From Flavobacteriaceae bacterium (GTDB lineage: Bacteria; Bacteroidota; Bacteroidia; Flavobacteriales; Flavobacteriaceae): 64,000 bases of DNA. Within the stretch, counting starts at the first letter, position 1. Each line of letters begins with the position of its first letter. The translations under genes were made by a program, and so were the position numbers. This document shows positions 7,691 to 15,682 of this stretch, one piece after another. Location: positions 58,182 through 122,181 of the forward strand of contig QXYU01000009.1 of assembly GCA_009886755.1 (NCBI GenBank), read 5' to 3'. The notes beneath the pieces are model-generated. The model did not search any database and was not told the DNA's origin. It was given only the letters and a program-made list of their open reading frames with translations.

Positions 7691-9328
7691 TTACAATTCT
7701 TTTATGAGTTCCACACTGTTCACAATTCGTTCTTCCAGTCCGCTTCCATAGCGGTCTTCTTTCCCATACATCAGCGTGATTTCTATTTTTCCCTCTTCAA
7801 AATCAAAAATCAAACTGGTATAGTTGTTACGAATTCGCTGATTTTCCCCTTTTCTTGGATAGTCAAGTGTCCCGTAAATCTTTAAGGCCGGGATGCCCGA
7901 GGCCGTGGTGATCACTTCCGAATTGATCAAGATATTGGTTGCCCCTAGCTTCTGATAATTCTCGATGGTGGCATCAATAATCGCCTGTACTTCGACTTCG
8001 GTAGCCACATTGGGTGATGAATTCTCTTCTTTGGATTCGGCTTCTTTTTTGGGTTTTTCGCTGAACTTCATGGCCATAAAAAAGACATCGTCAGGAGTTC
8101 CTAGAACAAAATGCTTAAAGACATTCGCGTCCATCGATTCTACCCTCTTTAGAACACGAGGCGTAGACATGCGAATCGGAGGGGTCCCATACATGCTGGT
8201 AACCCATTGATTATTGTCTAATTTTTTGGTTGGATAGCCTACAAGAGTATCACGAACGGGATAGTATCCGTAATACAAAACCGAGCTTGTAAAAGTAATA
8301 AGGAGCAGTCCCAGAGCCGTCAACCCTATAATTCGGATCCGCTTTTTGAGTTTTTGCTGGCGGAGCAACTTCTGATAGGCCGCTTTTTGTTGCATTTCTT
8401 CAAAAGTAGGCTTGGGCAGTCCTTTTTGAGTATCAATGACCACTTCTTCGACCAGTTCTCTGTCGATGGCGGCAATCCCGTGTTCGGGAAGAGAACGGGC
8501 AAACTTAACTAAGTCTGCTGTGCCCAAGACTCGTTTCAGATTTTTAAGGGTCTCTGTTTGGAGGGTGATTTTTCCCGCATCTTGTAGCAGTTCTAATTTT
8601 TGTAAAAGCTCATCAGAAGTGCTTTCCAATGCATCAACCTTGGCTTCTTCTTCCAAATAACGTCGAACGATATCCGTAAGCTTGGAATAATATGATTTAA
8701 ATTCTTCTTGATTGGATGGGATTCGAGCTTCTAGAGATTTTAGGTCATGGAGTGCCTGATCAAAAGGAGGAAGCTGCTGCTCTCGTTCTCTTTTTCGTTT
8801 TTGCAAAACAAAATAGGAATAGAATCCTCCGAGTCCCAAAATAAGAATCAACAAAGCCCACAAAAGGTTTCGAATCCATTTGTCATAATTTCGTTCCACT
8901 TCGATCAAGGGCTTGATCGCATACATTTTCTGCTTTAGGGTGTCCACCACCACATCGCGAACTTCAACTTCAATGGAATCGGAAAGCAACGATTGGCCAT
9001 TGACAATAATCCGCTGTTGCGGCATCCAATAGCGTCCAGAATCAAACTGAATCAGTGCATATTTCTTCGTGTATAAATAGTGTGTTTGCGCTTTAAGGGT
9101 GTCCATTGGGAAATCCTCAATGATCTCAAAAGGTAAAAAAGACGTTCGTTCGGGGAAAAGTACTTGGTCCGTACTATCTGCTTTGATCTGTAGGGTATAG
9201 TTAAGTTGTGCCCCAATGAGAACTGACAATGAATCAACGGCAGTAGTCAGTTCAGCACGAGGGGTCTGTGCTCCACTGCTAAGGCAGCATAGCAAAGTCA
9301 ATGCACTAAATAGTAATGGTTTCCTCAT
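7691..9328 (-). CDS. Unnamed Bat-operon membrane protein, 545 aa
   Basis: I know no functional name for this protein. It has a signal peptide (about residues 1-20, ending SSGA), a periplasmic beta-rich domain up to about 150, a membrane helix at about 154-175, a cytoplasmic helical domain (KSYYSKLTDIVRRYLEEE; LLQKLELLQDAG) up to about 328 and a second helix at about 331-353. The C-terminal periplasmic part ends in an alpha/beta fold. The middle resembles the DUF4381-like segment found at this place in Bat operons. Its stop is 3 nt before batA and its start overlaps the DUF58 gene by 4 nt. Confidence 0.8.
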   Translation of the reverse strand: MRKPLLFSALTLLCCLSSGAQTPRAELTTAVDSLSVLIGAQLNYTLQIKADSTDQVLFPERTSFLPFEIIEDFPMDTLKAQTHYLYTKKYALIQFDSGRYWMPQQRIIVNGQSLLSDSIEVEVRDVVVDTLKQKMYAIKPLIEVERNYDKWIRNLLWALLILILGLGGFYSYFVLQKRKREREQQLPPFDQALHDLKSLEARIPSNQEEFKSYYSKLTDIVRRYLEEEAKVDALESTSDELLQKLELLQDAGKITLQTETLKNLKRVLGTADLVKFARSLPEHGIAAIDRELVEEVVIDTQKGLPKPTFEEMQQKAAYQKLLRQQKLKKRIRIIGLTALGLLLITFTSSVLYYGYYPVRDTLVGYPTKKLDNNQWVTSMYGTPPIRMSTPRVLKRVESMDANVFKHFVLGTPDDVFFMAMKFSEKPKKEAESKEENSSPNVATEVEVQAIIDATIENYQKLGATNILINSEVITTASGIPALKIYGTLDYPRKGENQRIRNNYTSLIFDFEEGKIEITLMYGKEDRYGSGLEERIVNSVELIKEL

Positions 9329-10194
9329 ACACGTGCTTTGAAATAGCCCAATAATTTTTTGACATAACTTTCATTGACCGAACATGCAATGGTTCCCGCA
9401 CCGTTTTTCTGATGGAGCGAAGCAAAAGCTTCTGCCTGTTCTTGGTAGTACTTTTCGTAGGCGAGCCGCAGCGGTTTGGATTGGGTATTGATCCACTGCA
9501 TTTGTCCTGTCTCACCATCTTTCATGGGCACCAAGCCCAAGTTGGGAATTTGCGCTTCTCGAGGATCATACAAACGAATGCTGGTGAGATCGTGTTTTTT
9601 GGCTGCTATACGAAGGGTTTTTTCATAATCCGTAGGACCTATAAAATCCGAAAGCATAAATACGATGGCTTTCTTTTTCAATACCGCCGACACAAATTCA
9701 TAGGCTCGCGCCACGGAAGTTCCTTTTTTCTGTGGTTCAAACTCCAACATCTCTCTGATAATCCTAAGGATGTGAGAACGTCCTTTTTTGGGAGGTATGT
9801 AAAGTTCAATGTCTTCTGAGAATAAAACCAAGCCCACTTTGTCATTGTTTTGCAAGGCTGAGAAAGCAAGGGTTGCGGCAATCTCGGTCAACACTTCTTT
9901 TTTAAATTGCAACTGGGTGCCAAAATATTCAGAGCCACTCACGTCAACCACTAATAGCAACGTGAGTTCTCGTTCTTCTTCGAACACTTTTACAAAGGGT
10001 TCTTGATACCGAGCCGTCACATTCCAATCAATAGCACGAACATCATCCCCGTACTGATATTGGCGTACTTCGCTAAAGGTCATTCCTCGTCCCTTAAAGG
10101 TACTGTGGTATTCCCCGCCAAAGACGTTGTCACTCAAACGCCGGGTTTTGATTTCGATTTTACGAACCTTTTTTAAAAGTTCTTTGGTATCCAT
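9325..10194 (-). CDS. DUF58 (VWA-like) protein of the MoxR/Bat operon
   Basis: The 289-residue protein carries the DUF58 signature GDDVRAIDWNVTAR at about 49-62, followed directly by a VWA-type metal site DVSGS at 84-88. It has no signal peptide and is expected in the cytoplasm, where such proteins work with a MoxR AAA+ ATPase. It lies 27 nt downstream of moxR. A 14-nt AT-rich motif that also occurs upstream of moxR runs into its start codon. Confidence 0.9.
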   Translation of the reverse strand: MDTKELLKKVRKIEIKTRRLSDNVFGGEYHSTFKGRGMTFSEVRQYQYGDDVRAIDWNVTARYQEPFVKVFEEERELTLLLVVDVSGSEYFGTQLQFKKEVLTEIAATLAFSALQNNDKVGLVLFSEDIELYIPPKKGRSHILRIIREMLEFEPQKKGTSVARAYEFVSAVLKKKAIVFMLSDFIGPTDYEKTLRIAAKKHDLTSIRLYDPREAQIPNLGLVPMKDGETGQMQWINTQSKPLRLAYEKYYQEQAEAFASLHQKNGAGTIACSVNESYVKKLLGYFKARV

Positions 10195-10207
10195 AAATAT
10201 ATTTAGT
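10194..10207. promoter_or_regulatory. AT-rich palindromic 14-mer at the DUF58 start (copy 1 of 2)
   Basis: The plus strand reads TAAATATATTTAGT, whose first 12 bases are a perfect palindrome. The last base of the DUF58 start codon lies inside it. The same 14-mer recurs upstream of moxR. On the minus strand it contains TATATTTA, one base off the -7 consensus, so it could be an internal promoter or a protein site. Confidence 0.35.
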
Positions 10208-10221
10208 GTTGCAAGTACGGT

Positions 10222-11226
10222 CTAGGGCACCTCCACTTCGTTGATGATTTGATCAATCAAATCTTCCGTTGTGATATTTTCAGCCTCGGCTTCATAAGTC
10301 AACCCTATCCGATGGCGTAGCACGTCCAGCACCACAGCACGAACATCCTCTGGAATCACATAACCACGATGCTTCAAAAAGGCATTACACTTTGCTGCCA
10401 CTGCCAAATTGATGCTTCCCCTAGGGGAGGCGCCAAAATTAATTAATGGCTTTAGTTTCTCTAGGCGATAGCGCTCCGGATAGCGTGTGGCAAAGACGAT
10501 GTCCAAAATATACTTTTCGATTTTCTCGTCCATATACACCTGTCGCACCGTGTCTTGGGCTGTGGTGATTTGCTTTGGAGTGACCACGGCTTTGATTTTT
10601 TCATGGGATCCCGCTAGATTGGAACGGATAATCAATTGCTCATCATCCAATTTGGGATAGTCGATAACCGTTTTGAGCATAAATCGATCCACTTGCGCTT
10701 CAGGAAGTGGATAGGTACCCTCCTGCTCCACGGGGTTTTGTGTTGCCATCACCAGGAAAGGTTTGGGCAGTTTAAAGGTGGTATCCCCAATGGTTACTTG
10801 TTTTTCCTGCATGGCTTCTAGCAGTGCTGATTGAACCTTAGCGGGGGCACGATTGATCTCATCGGCCAAAACAAAATTGGCGAAAATGGGCCCTTTTTTG
10901 ATCGAAAAGTCGTTTTCTTTTACGTTGTAAATCATGGTTCCTACCACATCTGCGGGAAGCAAATCCGGAGTAAACTGAATACGGCTAAATTGTCCTTTAA
11001 CCGCTTGACTCAGTGTGTTAATTGCTAAGGTTTTGGCCAAACCAGGGACGCCTTCCAGCAGAATATGCCCTTGACCAATTAAACCAATCAACAGTCGTTC
11101 GACCATTTCTTTTTGTCCAACAATGACTTTATTGATCTCTAATGTTAGCAGATCAATGAACGCACTTTCTTGTTGAATTTTTTCATTCAATGCGTTCATA
11201 TCTACGGTTTGTTTTGTCTCACTCAT
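10222..11226 (-). CDS. MoxR-family AAA+ ATPase
   Basis: The 334-residue protein has a Walker A motif GVPGLAKT at 59-66 and a Walker B region with D122 and E123 (ADEINRAPAKVQSALLEAMQ), followed by sensor and lid regions (NPVEQEGTYPLPEAQVDRFM). MoxR ATPases act in the cytoplasm as chaperone-like remodelling enzymes for VWA proteins. Here it is the first gene of the eight-gene moxR-DUF58-unknown-batABCDE operon. No strong promoter was seen. A palindromic 14-mer with a -7-like core lies about 32 nt upstream of the ATG. Confidence 0.93.
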   Translation of the reverse strand: MSETKQTVDMNALNEKIQQESAFIDLLTLEINKVIVGQKEMVERLLIGLIGQGHILLEGVPGLAKTLAINTLSQAVKGQFSRIQFTPDLLPADVVGTMIYNVKENDFSIKKGPIFANFVLADEINRAPAKVQSALLEAMQEKQVTIGDTTFKLPKPFLVMATQNPVEQEGTYPLPEAQVDRFMLKTVIDYPKLDDEQLIIRSNLAGSHEKIKAVVTPKQITTAQDTVRQVYMDEKIEKYILDIVFATRYPERYRLEKLKPLINFGASPRGSINLAVAAKCNAFLKHRGYVIPEDVRAVVLDVLRHRIGLTYEAEAENITTEDLIDQIINEVEVP

Positions 11227-11257
11227 AGGGTTCCTAGTTTTTAGGTGTCCAAAAATG

Positions 11258-11272
11258 CTAAATATATTTAGT
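11258..11272. promoter_or_regulatory. AT-rich palindrome upstream of moxR (copy 2 of 2)
   Basis: CTAAATATATTTAG (11258-11271) is a perfect 14-bp palindrome, 32 nt upstream of the moxR ATG. The 14-mer TAAATATATTTAGT inside it is identical to the copy at the DUF58 start. It could be a -7 element (TATATTTA on the minus strand) or an operator for the Bat operon. Confidence 0.4.
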
Positions 11273-11370
11273 AGCTGTTGTTAATAATTGGTTAAAAAAA
11301 GCGGCGAAAGCCTATTAGCTAGGGGCTAATTGTCACTAATTTAGATGGGAAAAAGAAAGTGAAAAAGCAG

Positions 11371-12240
11371 ATGAAATCAAAATTTTCAAGAATTATTTCA
11401 GGAACCATGACTTGGGGGCAATGGGGAAAGCAGTTGTCTGAAAAGGAAATGACGGGACTGATTGAGACTACTTACGAACTGGGAATCAACACCTTTGACC
11501 ATGCCGATATTTATGGCGGCTATACCACAGAGGCCGAGTTTGGAGCTGCTTTTGCGCAAAGTGCCGTTGCTCGTGAACAGGTGGCTTTTATCACCAAATG
11601 TGGGATTCAATACCCCAGTGACGCCCGTCCTTTGAAGGTCAAACACTATGATTATACTCCCGAACACCTTCGGTTTTCGCTATCCAATTCTCTTCAGAAT
11701 TTACAGACGGACTATATTGATTTGTTGTTGTTACACCGACCCAGTCCACTGATGGATGCTGCAGCAATTCACAACACGCTAGAGACCTTGATGAAGGAAG
11801 GGAAAATCCGAGCCTTTGGCGTTTCCAATTTCACCCCCTCTCAAATAGATTTACTAGGCACCAAACCACAGGTCACGTGGAATCAGATTGAATGTTCCTT
11901 AACACATACCGATGCCCTGACCAACGGAGATTTGGATTATTGCCAGACCCATGATATTGGTGTGATGGCTTGGAGTCCTTTGGGTAGTTATTTTAAAGAC
12001 GATAACCCAACCCAGCAACGCCTGCGCCCATTACTCAAAGAATTACAAAAGACCTATGCCGCCACTGAGGATCAATTACTGCTGGCATGGCTGATGCAGC
12101 ACCAAGCCACTATTTATCCAGTGGTGGGAACCACTCAGCCCGAACGTTTGAAACAAAGCCTTGCGGCTGAATCATTAACCCTTGATATTCAAGATTGGTT
12201 TCGATTGTATGAAGCCAGTCGAGGACATCGTGTTGCGTGA
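11371..12240 (+). CDS. Aldo/keto reductase (YdhF-like)
   Basis: The 289-residue protein starts MKSKFSRIISGTMTWGQWG, the N-terminus expected of YdhF-type aldo/keto reductases. The family tetrad is visible: Asp and Tyr in FDHADIYGGY, Lys in ITKCGI, His in LLLHRPSPL. The C-terminal half has the NADPH-binding strands (GVMAWSPLGSY). These cytoplasmic (alpha/beta)8 enzymes reduce carbonyls with NADPH; the substrate cannot be told from sequence. A GTG 12 nt upstream (11359) is possible but adds KKQ-type residues without support. It is followed after 6 nt by a short-chain dehydrogenase. Confidence 0.88.
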   Translation: MKSKFSRIISGTMTWGQWGKQLSEKEMTGLIETTYELGINTFDHADIYGGYTTEAEFGAAFAQSAVAREQVAFITKCGIQYPSDARPLKVKHYDYTPEHLRFSLSNSLQNLQTDYIDLLLLHRPSPLMDAAAIHNTLETLMKEGKIRAFGVSNFTPSQIDLLGTKPQVTWNQIECSLTHTDALTNGDLDYCQTHDIGVMAWSPLGSYFKDDNPTQQRLRPLLKELQKTYAATEDQLLLAWLMQHQATIYPVVGTTQPERLKQSLAAESLTLDIQDWFRLYEASRGHRVA

Positions 12241-12246
12241 ATTTTT

Positions 12247-12996
12247 ATGACAAAAACCGTTTTAATCACTGGAGCAAGTAGCGGAATTGGCTGGGCCACC
12301 GCAGAAAAATTGGCCGCCTTAGGCTATCAAAGCATTCTTTGTGGCCGCCGAGAGGAACGACTCAAAGAACTGCAACAATCCCTCCCTGCCACTTCGCATA
12401 TTCTTTGTTTTGATGTAAGCGATCGTACTGCCGTATTCCAAGCCATAAAACAGATCCCCGAAGCATTCCAACAAATCGATCTGCTGATCAACAATGCAGG
12501 AAATGCCCATGGATTGGACGTTTCCCATGAGGCCAATCTGGATGATTGGGATGCTATGATTGATGGAAATGTCAAAGGCTTGCTTTATGTCACCAAAGCT
12601 GTGCTTCCGCAAATGATTGAACGCCGGAGTGGACAAATTATCAATGTCGGTTCCATTGCTGGTAAAGAAGCCTATCCAAAAGGCAATGTTTACTGTGCCA
12701 GTAAAGCCGCTGTTGACAGTTTTACTCAAGGACTTCGGGTAGATACCAATCCCTATGGATTGCGAATTGGTGCCATTCACCCCGGTTTGGTAGAAACCGA
12801 GTTTTCAGAAGTCCGATTTAAAGGAGATCATCAAAAAGCCGAAAGTGTTTACAGTACCATAACGGCTCTAACCGCTGCCGATGTCGCGGATGCCGTTGCA
12901 TATATGGCTGAGGCACCTCCGCATGTGACCCTTGCCGATGTTACTTTACTACCCACTGATCAAGCCAGTGCTTATGTGATCAATCGTCGGTCATGA
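12247..12996 (+). CDS. Short-chain dehydrogenase/reductase (YdfG-like)
   Basis: A 249-residue classical SDR. The cofactor motif TGASSGIG is at residues 8-15, NNAG lies near residue 85, a catalytic Ser is in VGSIAGKEAYPKG, and the YCASK motif supplies Tyr and Lys. The enzyme is an NAD(P)-dependent cytoplasmic oxidoreductase of the serine/3-hydroxy acid dehydrogenase subgroup (YdfG-like), judged by its length and LLYVTKAVLP. Its stop overlaps the start of the next gene by 4 nt (ATGA), and it lies 6 nt after the aldo/keto reductase, so the three form one operon. Confidence 0.88.
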   Translation: MTKTVLITGASSGIGWATAEKLAALGYQSILCGRREERLKELQQSLPATSHILCFDVSDRTAVFQAIKQIPEAFQQIDLLINNAGNAHGLDVSHEANLDDWDAMIDGNVKGLLYVTKAVLPQMIERRSGQIINVGSIAGKEAYPKGNVYCASKAAVDSFTQGLRVDTNPYGLRIGAIHPGLVETEFSEVRFKGDHQKAESVYSTITALTAADVADAVAYMAEAPPHVTLADVTLLPTDQASAYVINRRS

Positions 12997-14132
12997 TCAA
13001 CAAACGGCTGCTCATCAAGGCCCTTTTGGCCCACAATGATGAAAACAGCTTTTATGACAAAAAGCTCAAAATCAACTTGAGCCACAAAGAAGGGAAGGCC
13101 AAATTTCTCAAACACGTCTGCGCCTTGTCCAACAGCAACCCTGCGAATAATTCCTATATCGTGATTGGTGTTTCCGATCAACAAAATAAGATTGTGGGGG
13201 TCGATTTTTTTGATGACAGTAAGTTGCAAAACCTTGTCAATGCCTATTTGGAGAATCCCCCTCGGGTGATGTATGAAAACATTCCCTTTCCCCATCTTCC
13301 GATTGGGAAAGTGGTCGGTTTGGTAACGGTTTTTCCCAACAATCAACTCACCGCCCTGCGGAAAAATATTTGGAAATATTACGGCGGCAGTGTGTTTGTT
13401 CGGGAGGGGAGCATCTCCCAACCCAAGGTGTTCGGAATTACGATTAAAGACACCAATTCAAGCTTGGTGGAAACCATTCAACAACAAGCCCAAAATAACA
13501 TTCAACTGACCTTGGATGGTGTGGTAGATTTCCTTAATCAACACCAAGGCGATCGAATACACGCGCAGTATTTGGTCTTTAAAGAAACCTTTATTCTTTG
13601 CTGGGCCGGGATTGAAAAAAATGTAAAAGGCGTCCGCTACTATTCGCGGGTGGATATTGAACTGATTAACGAACAGGTCAAACTTTTTTATTCCAATCTG
13701 GATGAAGTGGAAATTGCTTGGACAGACAATGCCTTCACTATCACAGAGTATGTTCAACTGGGAGTGCAGGATCGACTGCGTTTTTTCCCTTTGGAAGAAG
13801 TCGCGATTGAATTTGAAGAAAATGGTTCCTACCAACTGCATACACGACTGCTTTTTGAGCCGCCCCAACTGGATCGAAAAACCCTCTTGCACCGCTACAA
13901 TGCGAACAATGCCCTCCTGGATAAATTGGAAAAGAAAATAGCCCTAAGCTTGACCGAACAAGAAGATCTGTATCAACTTTCTTCCAGCTATATGCTCTGC
14001 TACCTTAACCTTATTCATGAAGCCAAAGAACAGCTTCAACGGGCACGTCCGCTTCTAAAAAACCAAGGGAATGCCGTTTATGAAACCTATAAGGAAACAC
14101 AACGGATCTTACGAAAAATCAAATACAATTAG
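12993..14132 (+). CDS. AlbA_2/Schlafen-like DNA-binding-domain protein
   Basis: The 379-residue protein has an N-terminal domain (about residues 15-150) resembling the AlbA_2 or Schlafen-type putative nucleic acid-binding fold: an early Lys/Glu-rich strand (ENSFYDKKLKINLSHKEG), the core FLKHVCALSNS, then YIVIGVSDQQNKIVGVDF, and a late GSVFVREGS. The rest (about 150-379) is unassigned, with a helical C-terminus. Members of this class are often labelled ATP-binding or transcriptional regulators. There is no signal peptide. It is coupled to the upstream SDR gene by a 4-nt overlap and borders the remnant region downstream. Confidence 0.65.
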   Translation: MINKRLLIKALLAHNDENSFYDKKLKINLSHKEGKAKFLKHVCALSNSNPANNSYIVIGVSDQQNKIVGVDFFDDSKLQNLVNAYLENPPRVMYENIPFPHLPIGKVVGLVTVFPNNQLTALRKNIWKYYGGSVFVREGSISQPKVFGITIKDTNSSLVETIQQQAQNNIQLTLDGVVDFLNQHQGDRIHAQYLVFKETFILCWAGIEKNVKGVRYYSRVDIELINEQVKLFYSNLDEVEIAWTDNAFTITEYVQLGVQDRLRFFPLEEVAIEFEENGSYQLHTRLLFEPPQLDRKTLLHRYNANNALLDKLEKKIALSLTEQEDLYQLSSSYMLCYLNLIHEAKEQLQRARPLLKNQGNAVYETYKETQRILRKIKYN

Positions 14133-14177
14133 GGTTGGTATGAACTTTTCTAGGGGAAATAAATCTTAGCCCCTGCA

Positions 14178-14253
14178 AACGGTTTTGTGTATGATGGCGT
14201 AGGCTGTGTTTAACAGCTACAAATATTACACCCATCCAATAATCCCAGCCGTT
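14178..14253. repeat. Nested imperfect hairpin, attC-like cassette-end element
   Basis: Three nested pairs of arms share one axis. AACGG (14178-14182) pairs with CCGTT (14249-14253), GTGTA (14187-14191) with TACAC (14227-14231), and GTAGGCTGT (14199-14207) with ACAGCTAC (14213-14220) with one bulged G, around the loop GTTTA. A long folded site with an extrahelical base resembles integron attC sites. From memory, hairpins starting AACGGTTTTGTGTATGA flank small accessory genes in other Bacteroidota. It lies exactly where intact genes end and remnants begin. Confidence 0.5.
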
Positions 14254-14260
14254 TTCTTTT

Positions 14261-14554
14261 TTATCTCCCGTGATATTCCATGTTTGGTAAAGTGTCGTTA
14301 TTTTTTAAGTATTTATCAAACCCATTGATTTTCAACCCATCACTTAAATATGTTATCCCATAAACATCAATACTGTCCAAATATTTGTATGCTTTCTTCC
14401 ATTCTTTTTCCCCATTTTCATCTTCTACCAATCTCGGATAAATGGGATATTTTGACCAATCGGAAATCAATCTTTTACTTATAAGTAGTTCATTCGATTG
14501 CCCTTGACAATTGGAAAACAATAGCGTTTTTAGAATTAGTTTGATATACTTCAT
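14261..14554 (-). pseudogene. N-terminal fragment of a secreted peptidase/hydrolase (97 aa)
   Basis: The frame begins with MKYIKLILKTLLFSNCQGQ, a lipoprotein-like signal with Cys at 16. It runs through YPIYPRLVEDENG and IDVYGITYLSDGLKINGF, which looks like the start of the prolyl-oligopeptidase-type hydrolases of Bacteroidota, where several hundred residues should follow. Here the frame leaves that pattern after GLKINGF and stops 17 residues later. The break lies less than 100 bp from the nested hairpin. It is most likely a 3'-truncated remnant; a genuine small lipoprotein cannot be excluded. Confidence 0.5.
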
Positions 14555-14688
14555 TGTATGATTTTCGCTTTATTATTTGATAAATGCACGAAACATCACC
14601 CCCTATAAAAGTGGTTAAAAAGAAGTAAAGATGACGTATCTTAGCTTTAGGGTATTTGAAGAAAAAAAATCGAACCATCAAAAAGCCA

Positions 14689-15450
14689 TTAATCCTGAGA
14701 ATAAATTGTAAGATCATCCAATTCATAGTTACTATCGCTGGTGGTTTTTCCGCTACCGGAATAGACAAAGGTAAGTCGTAGATGCGAGACTGAAGGAAGC
14801 GTAATCGTTCCCGAATCTACCCATTCTTCGGAGGCTGTCCCTCGACTGGCCAGTGTTGCTGAAATAGGCTGCCAATCTATTGCGAAAGGCGTCTCTGTTG
14901 TAGCGTCCCATCGGGTGGTATAAAAAATCTGAAGACGGCTCGCGTCTCCAAACGCCACCGAAGTTCGAAAGCGTAGCATGGGGTTTGAAAGCGATCGTAA
15001 ATCCCATTCTGGGGAGATCAGCCAACTGATAGAAGTTTCATCCCCCGATCGATAGGAACCGATACGAGCGGACTGCCCCAAAGAATTTTCATCCCGATAG
15101 ACTTCCCAATCTAGAGACCCGGCTTCTCGCCATTGAAGCCATCCGGCTTCGTCTATTTTTCCAAGGCGAAACGTTTCAAAATGCTCCCCATAAAAAGGAT
15201 CACAACGTGCTTGTTCAAAGTCAACCGACAAGGGTGTGTTGAGCTGCACTTCCGTCTGTTCGTCATAATAATCCCGCGTCAGAATGCCCTTCAAAGTACC
15301 CGCTCCAGAAGGTACTGTCTGTGCTTTAAAACCCGAATAGGTGCTTGTGCGGACAAAAACCGTTTGATAGCCGTCACAATACTCCAAAACACGAGCCCCG
15401 TCATAGCGATCAAAAGCCTCACTCGCCCAAAAAGGCTTGGGAAGTCTCGC
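14689..15450 (-). pseudogene. C-terminal remnant of a DUF5689/choice-of-anchor-type secreted protein
   Basis: An open frame of about 253 codons has no ATG start; the first possible initiator is a TTG at 15387. The segment YSGFKAQTVPSGAGTLKGIL followed by an RC motif resembles DUF5689. The rest, with SWLISPEWDL and LRFRTSVAFGD and ending DSNYELDDLTIYSQD, is a beta-sandwich like the choice-of-anchor J class. Such proteins are secreted or surface lipoproteins, yet this one lacks signal peptide and N-terminal half. Upstream the frame meets an in-frame TAA at 15451, at the point where an unrelated remnant begins on the other strand. Confidence 0.6.
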
Positions 15451-15679
15451 TTATCGAGACCAATGGTTTTTATTCGATCAAATCCTTCTATCCCCGGCTT
15501 GGCTAAAAGACCCTAACTTCTTTTATCTTCAAACTAAAATTTTTAATCCCCCTTGGCTTCGAACTATGCAGGTTCGTTACAAGGGATACCCCTATCGCAC
15601 AAATCGTTCGGGAGGTTTTCTAAAAGGGTATTCCGATCATTTTCCCGTTTATATCCTTTTGGGGCTTAAAAAGTCCTAA
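15407..15679 (+). pseudogene. C-terminal remnant of an endonuclease/exonuclease/phosphatase protein
   Basis: The plus-strand frame carries GSLAYRDQWFLFDQILLS and, near its end, GGFLKGYSDHFPVYILL. These are the last core blocks of the EEP (DNase I-like) fold, where SDHFPV holds the catalytic Asp-His pair. The N-terminal two thirds are missing: an in-frame TAG lies at 15404-15406 and no start codon fits. The frame overlaps the oppositely oriented DUF5689-like remnant. It ends 3 nt before the hflX stop, so the original gene was convergent with hflX. Confidence 0.65.
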
Positions 15680-15682
15680 CGG

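Noticed and set aside
11314..11330. Short inverted repeat ATTAGC/GCTAAT between moxR and the aldo/keto reductase
   Set aside because: Six-base arms without a T-tract or promoter overlap are expected by chance in AT-rich DNA.
11359..11373. GTG start 12 nt upstream for the aldo/keto reductase
   Set aside because: The ATG at 11371 matches the family N-terminus, and nothing marks the GTG as better.
15133..15516. Plus-strand 127-aa open frame across the remnant region
   Set aside because: It lies antisense to the DUF5689-like remnant and resembles nothing; it is a shadow frame.
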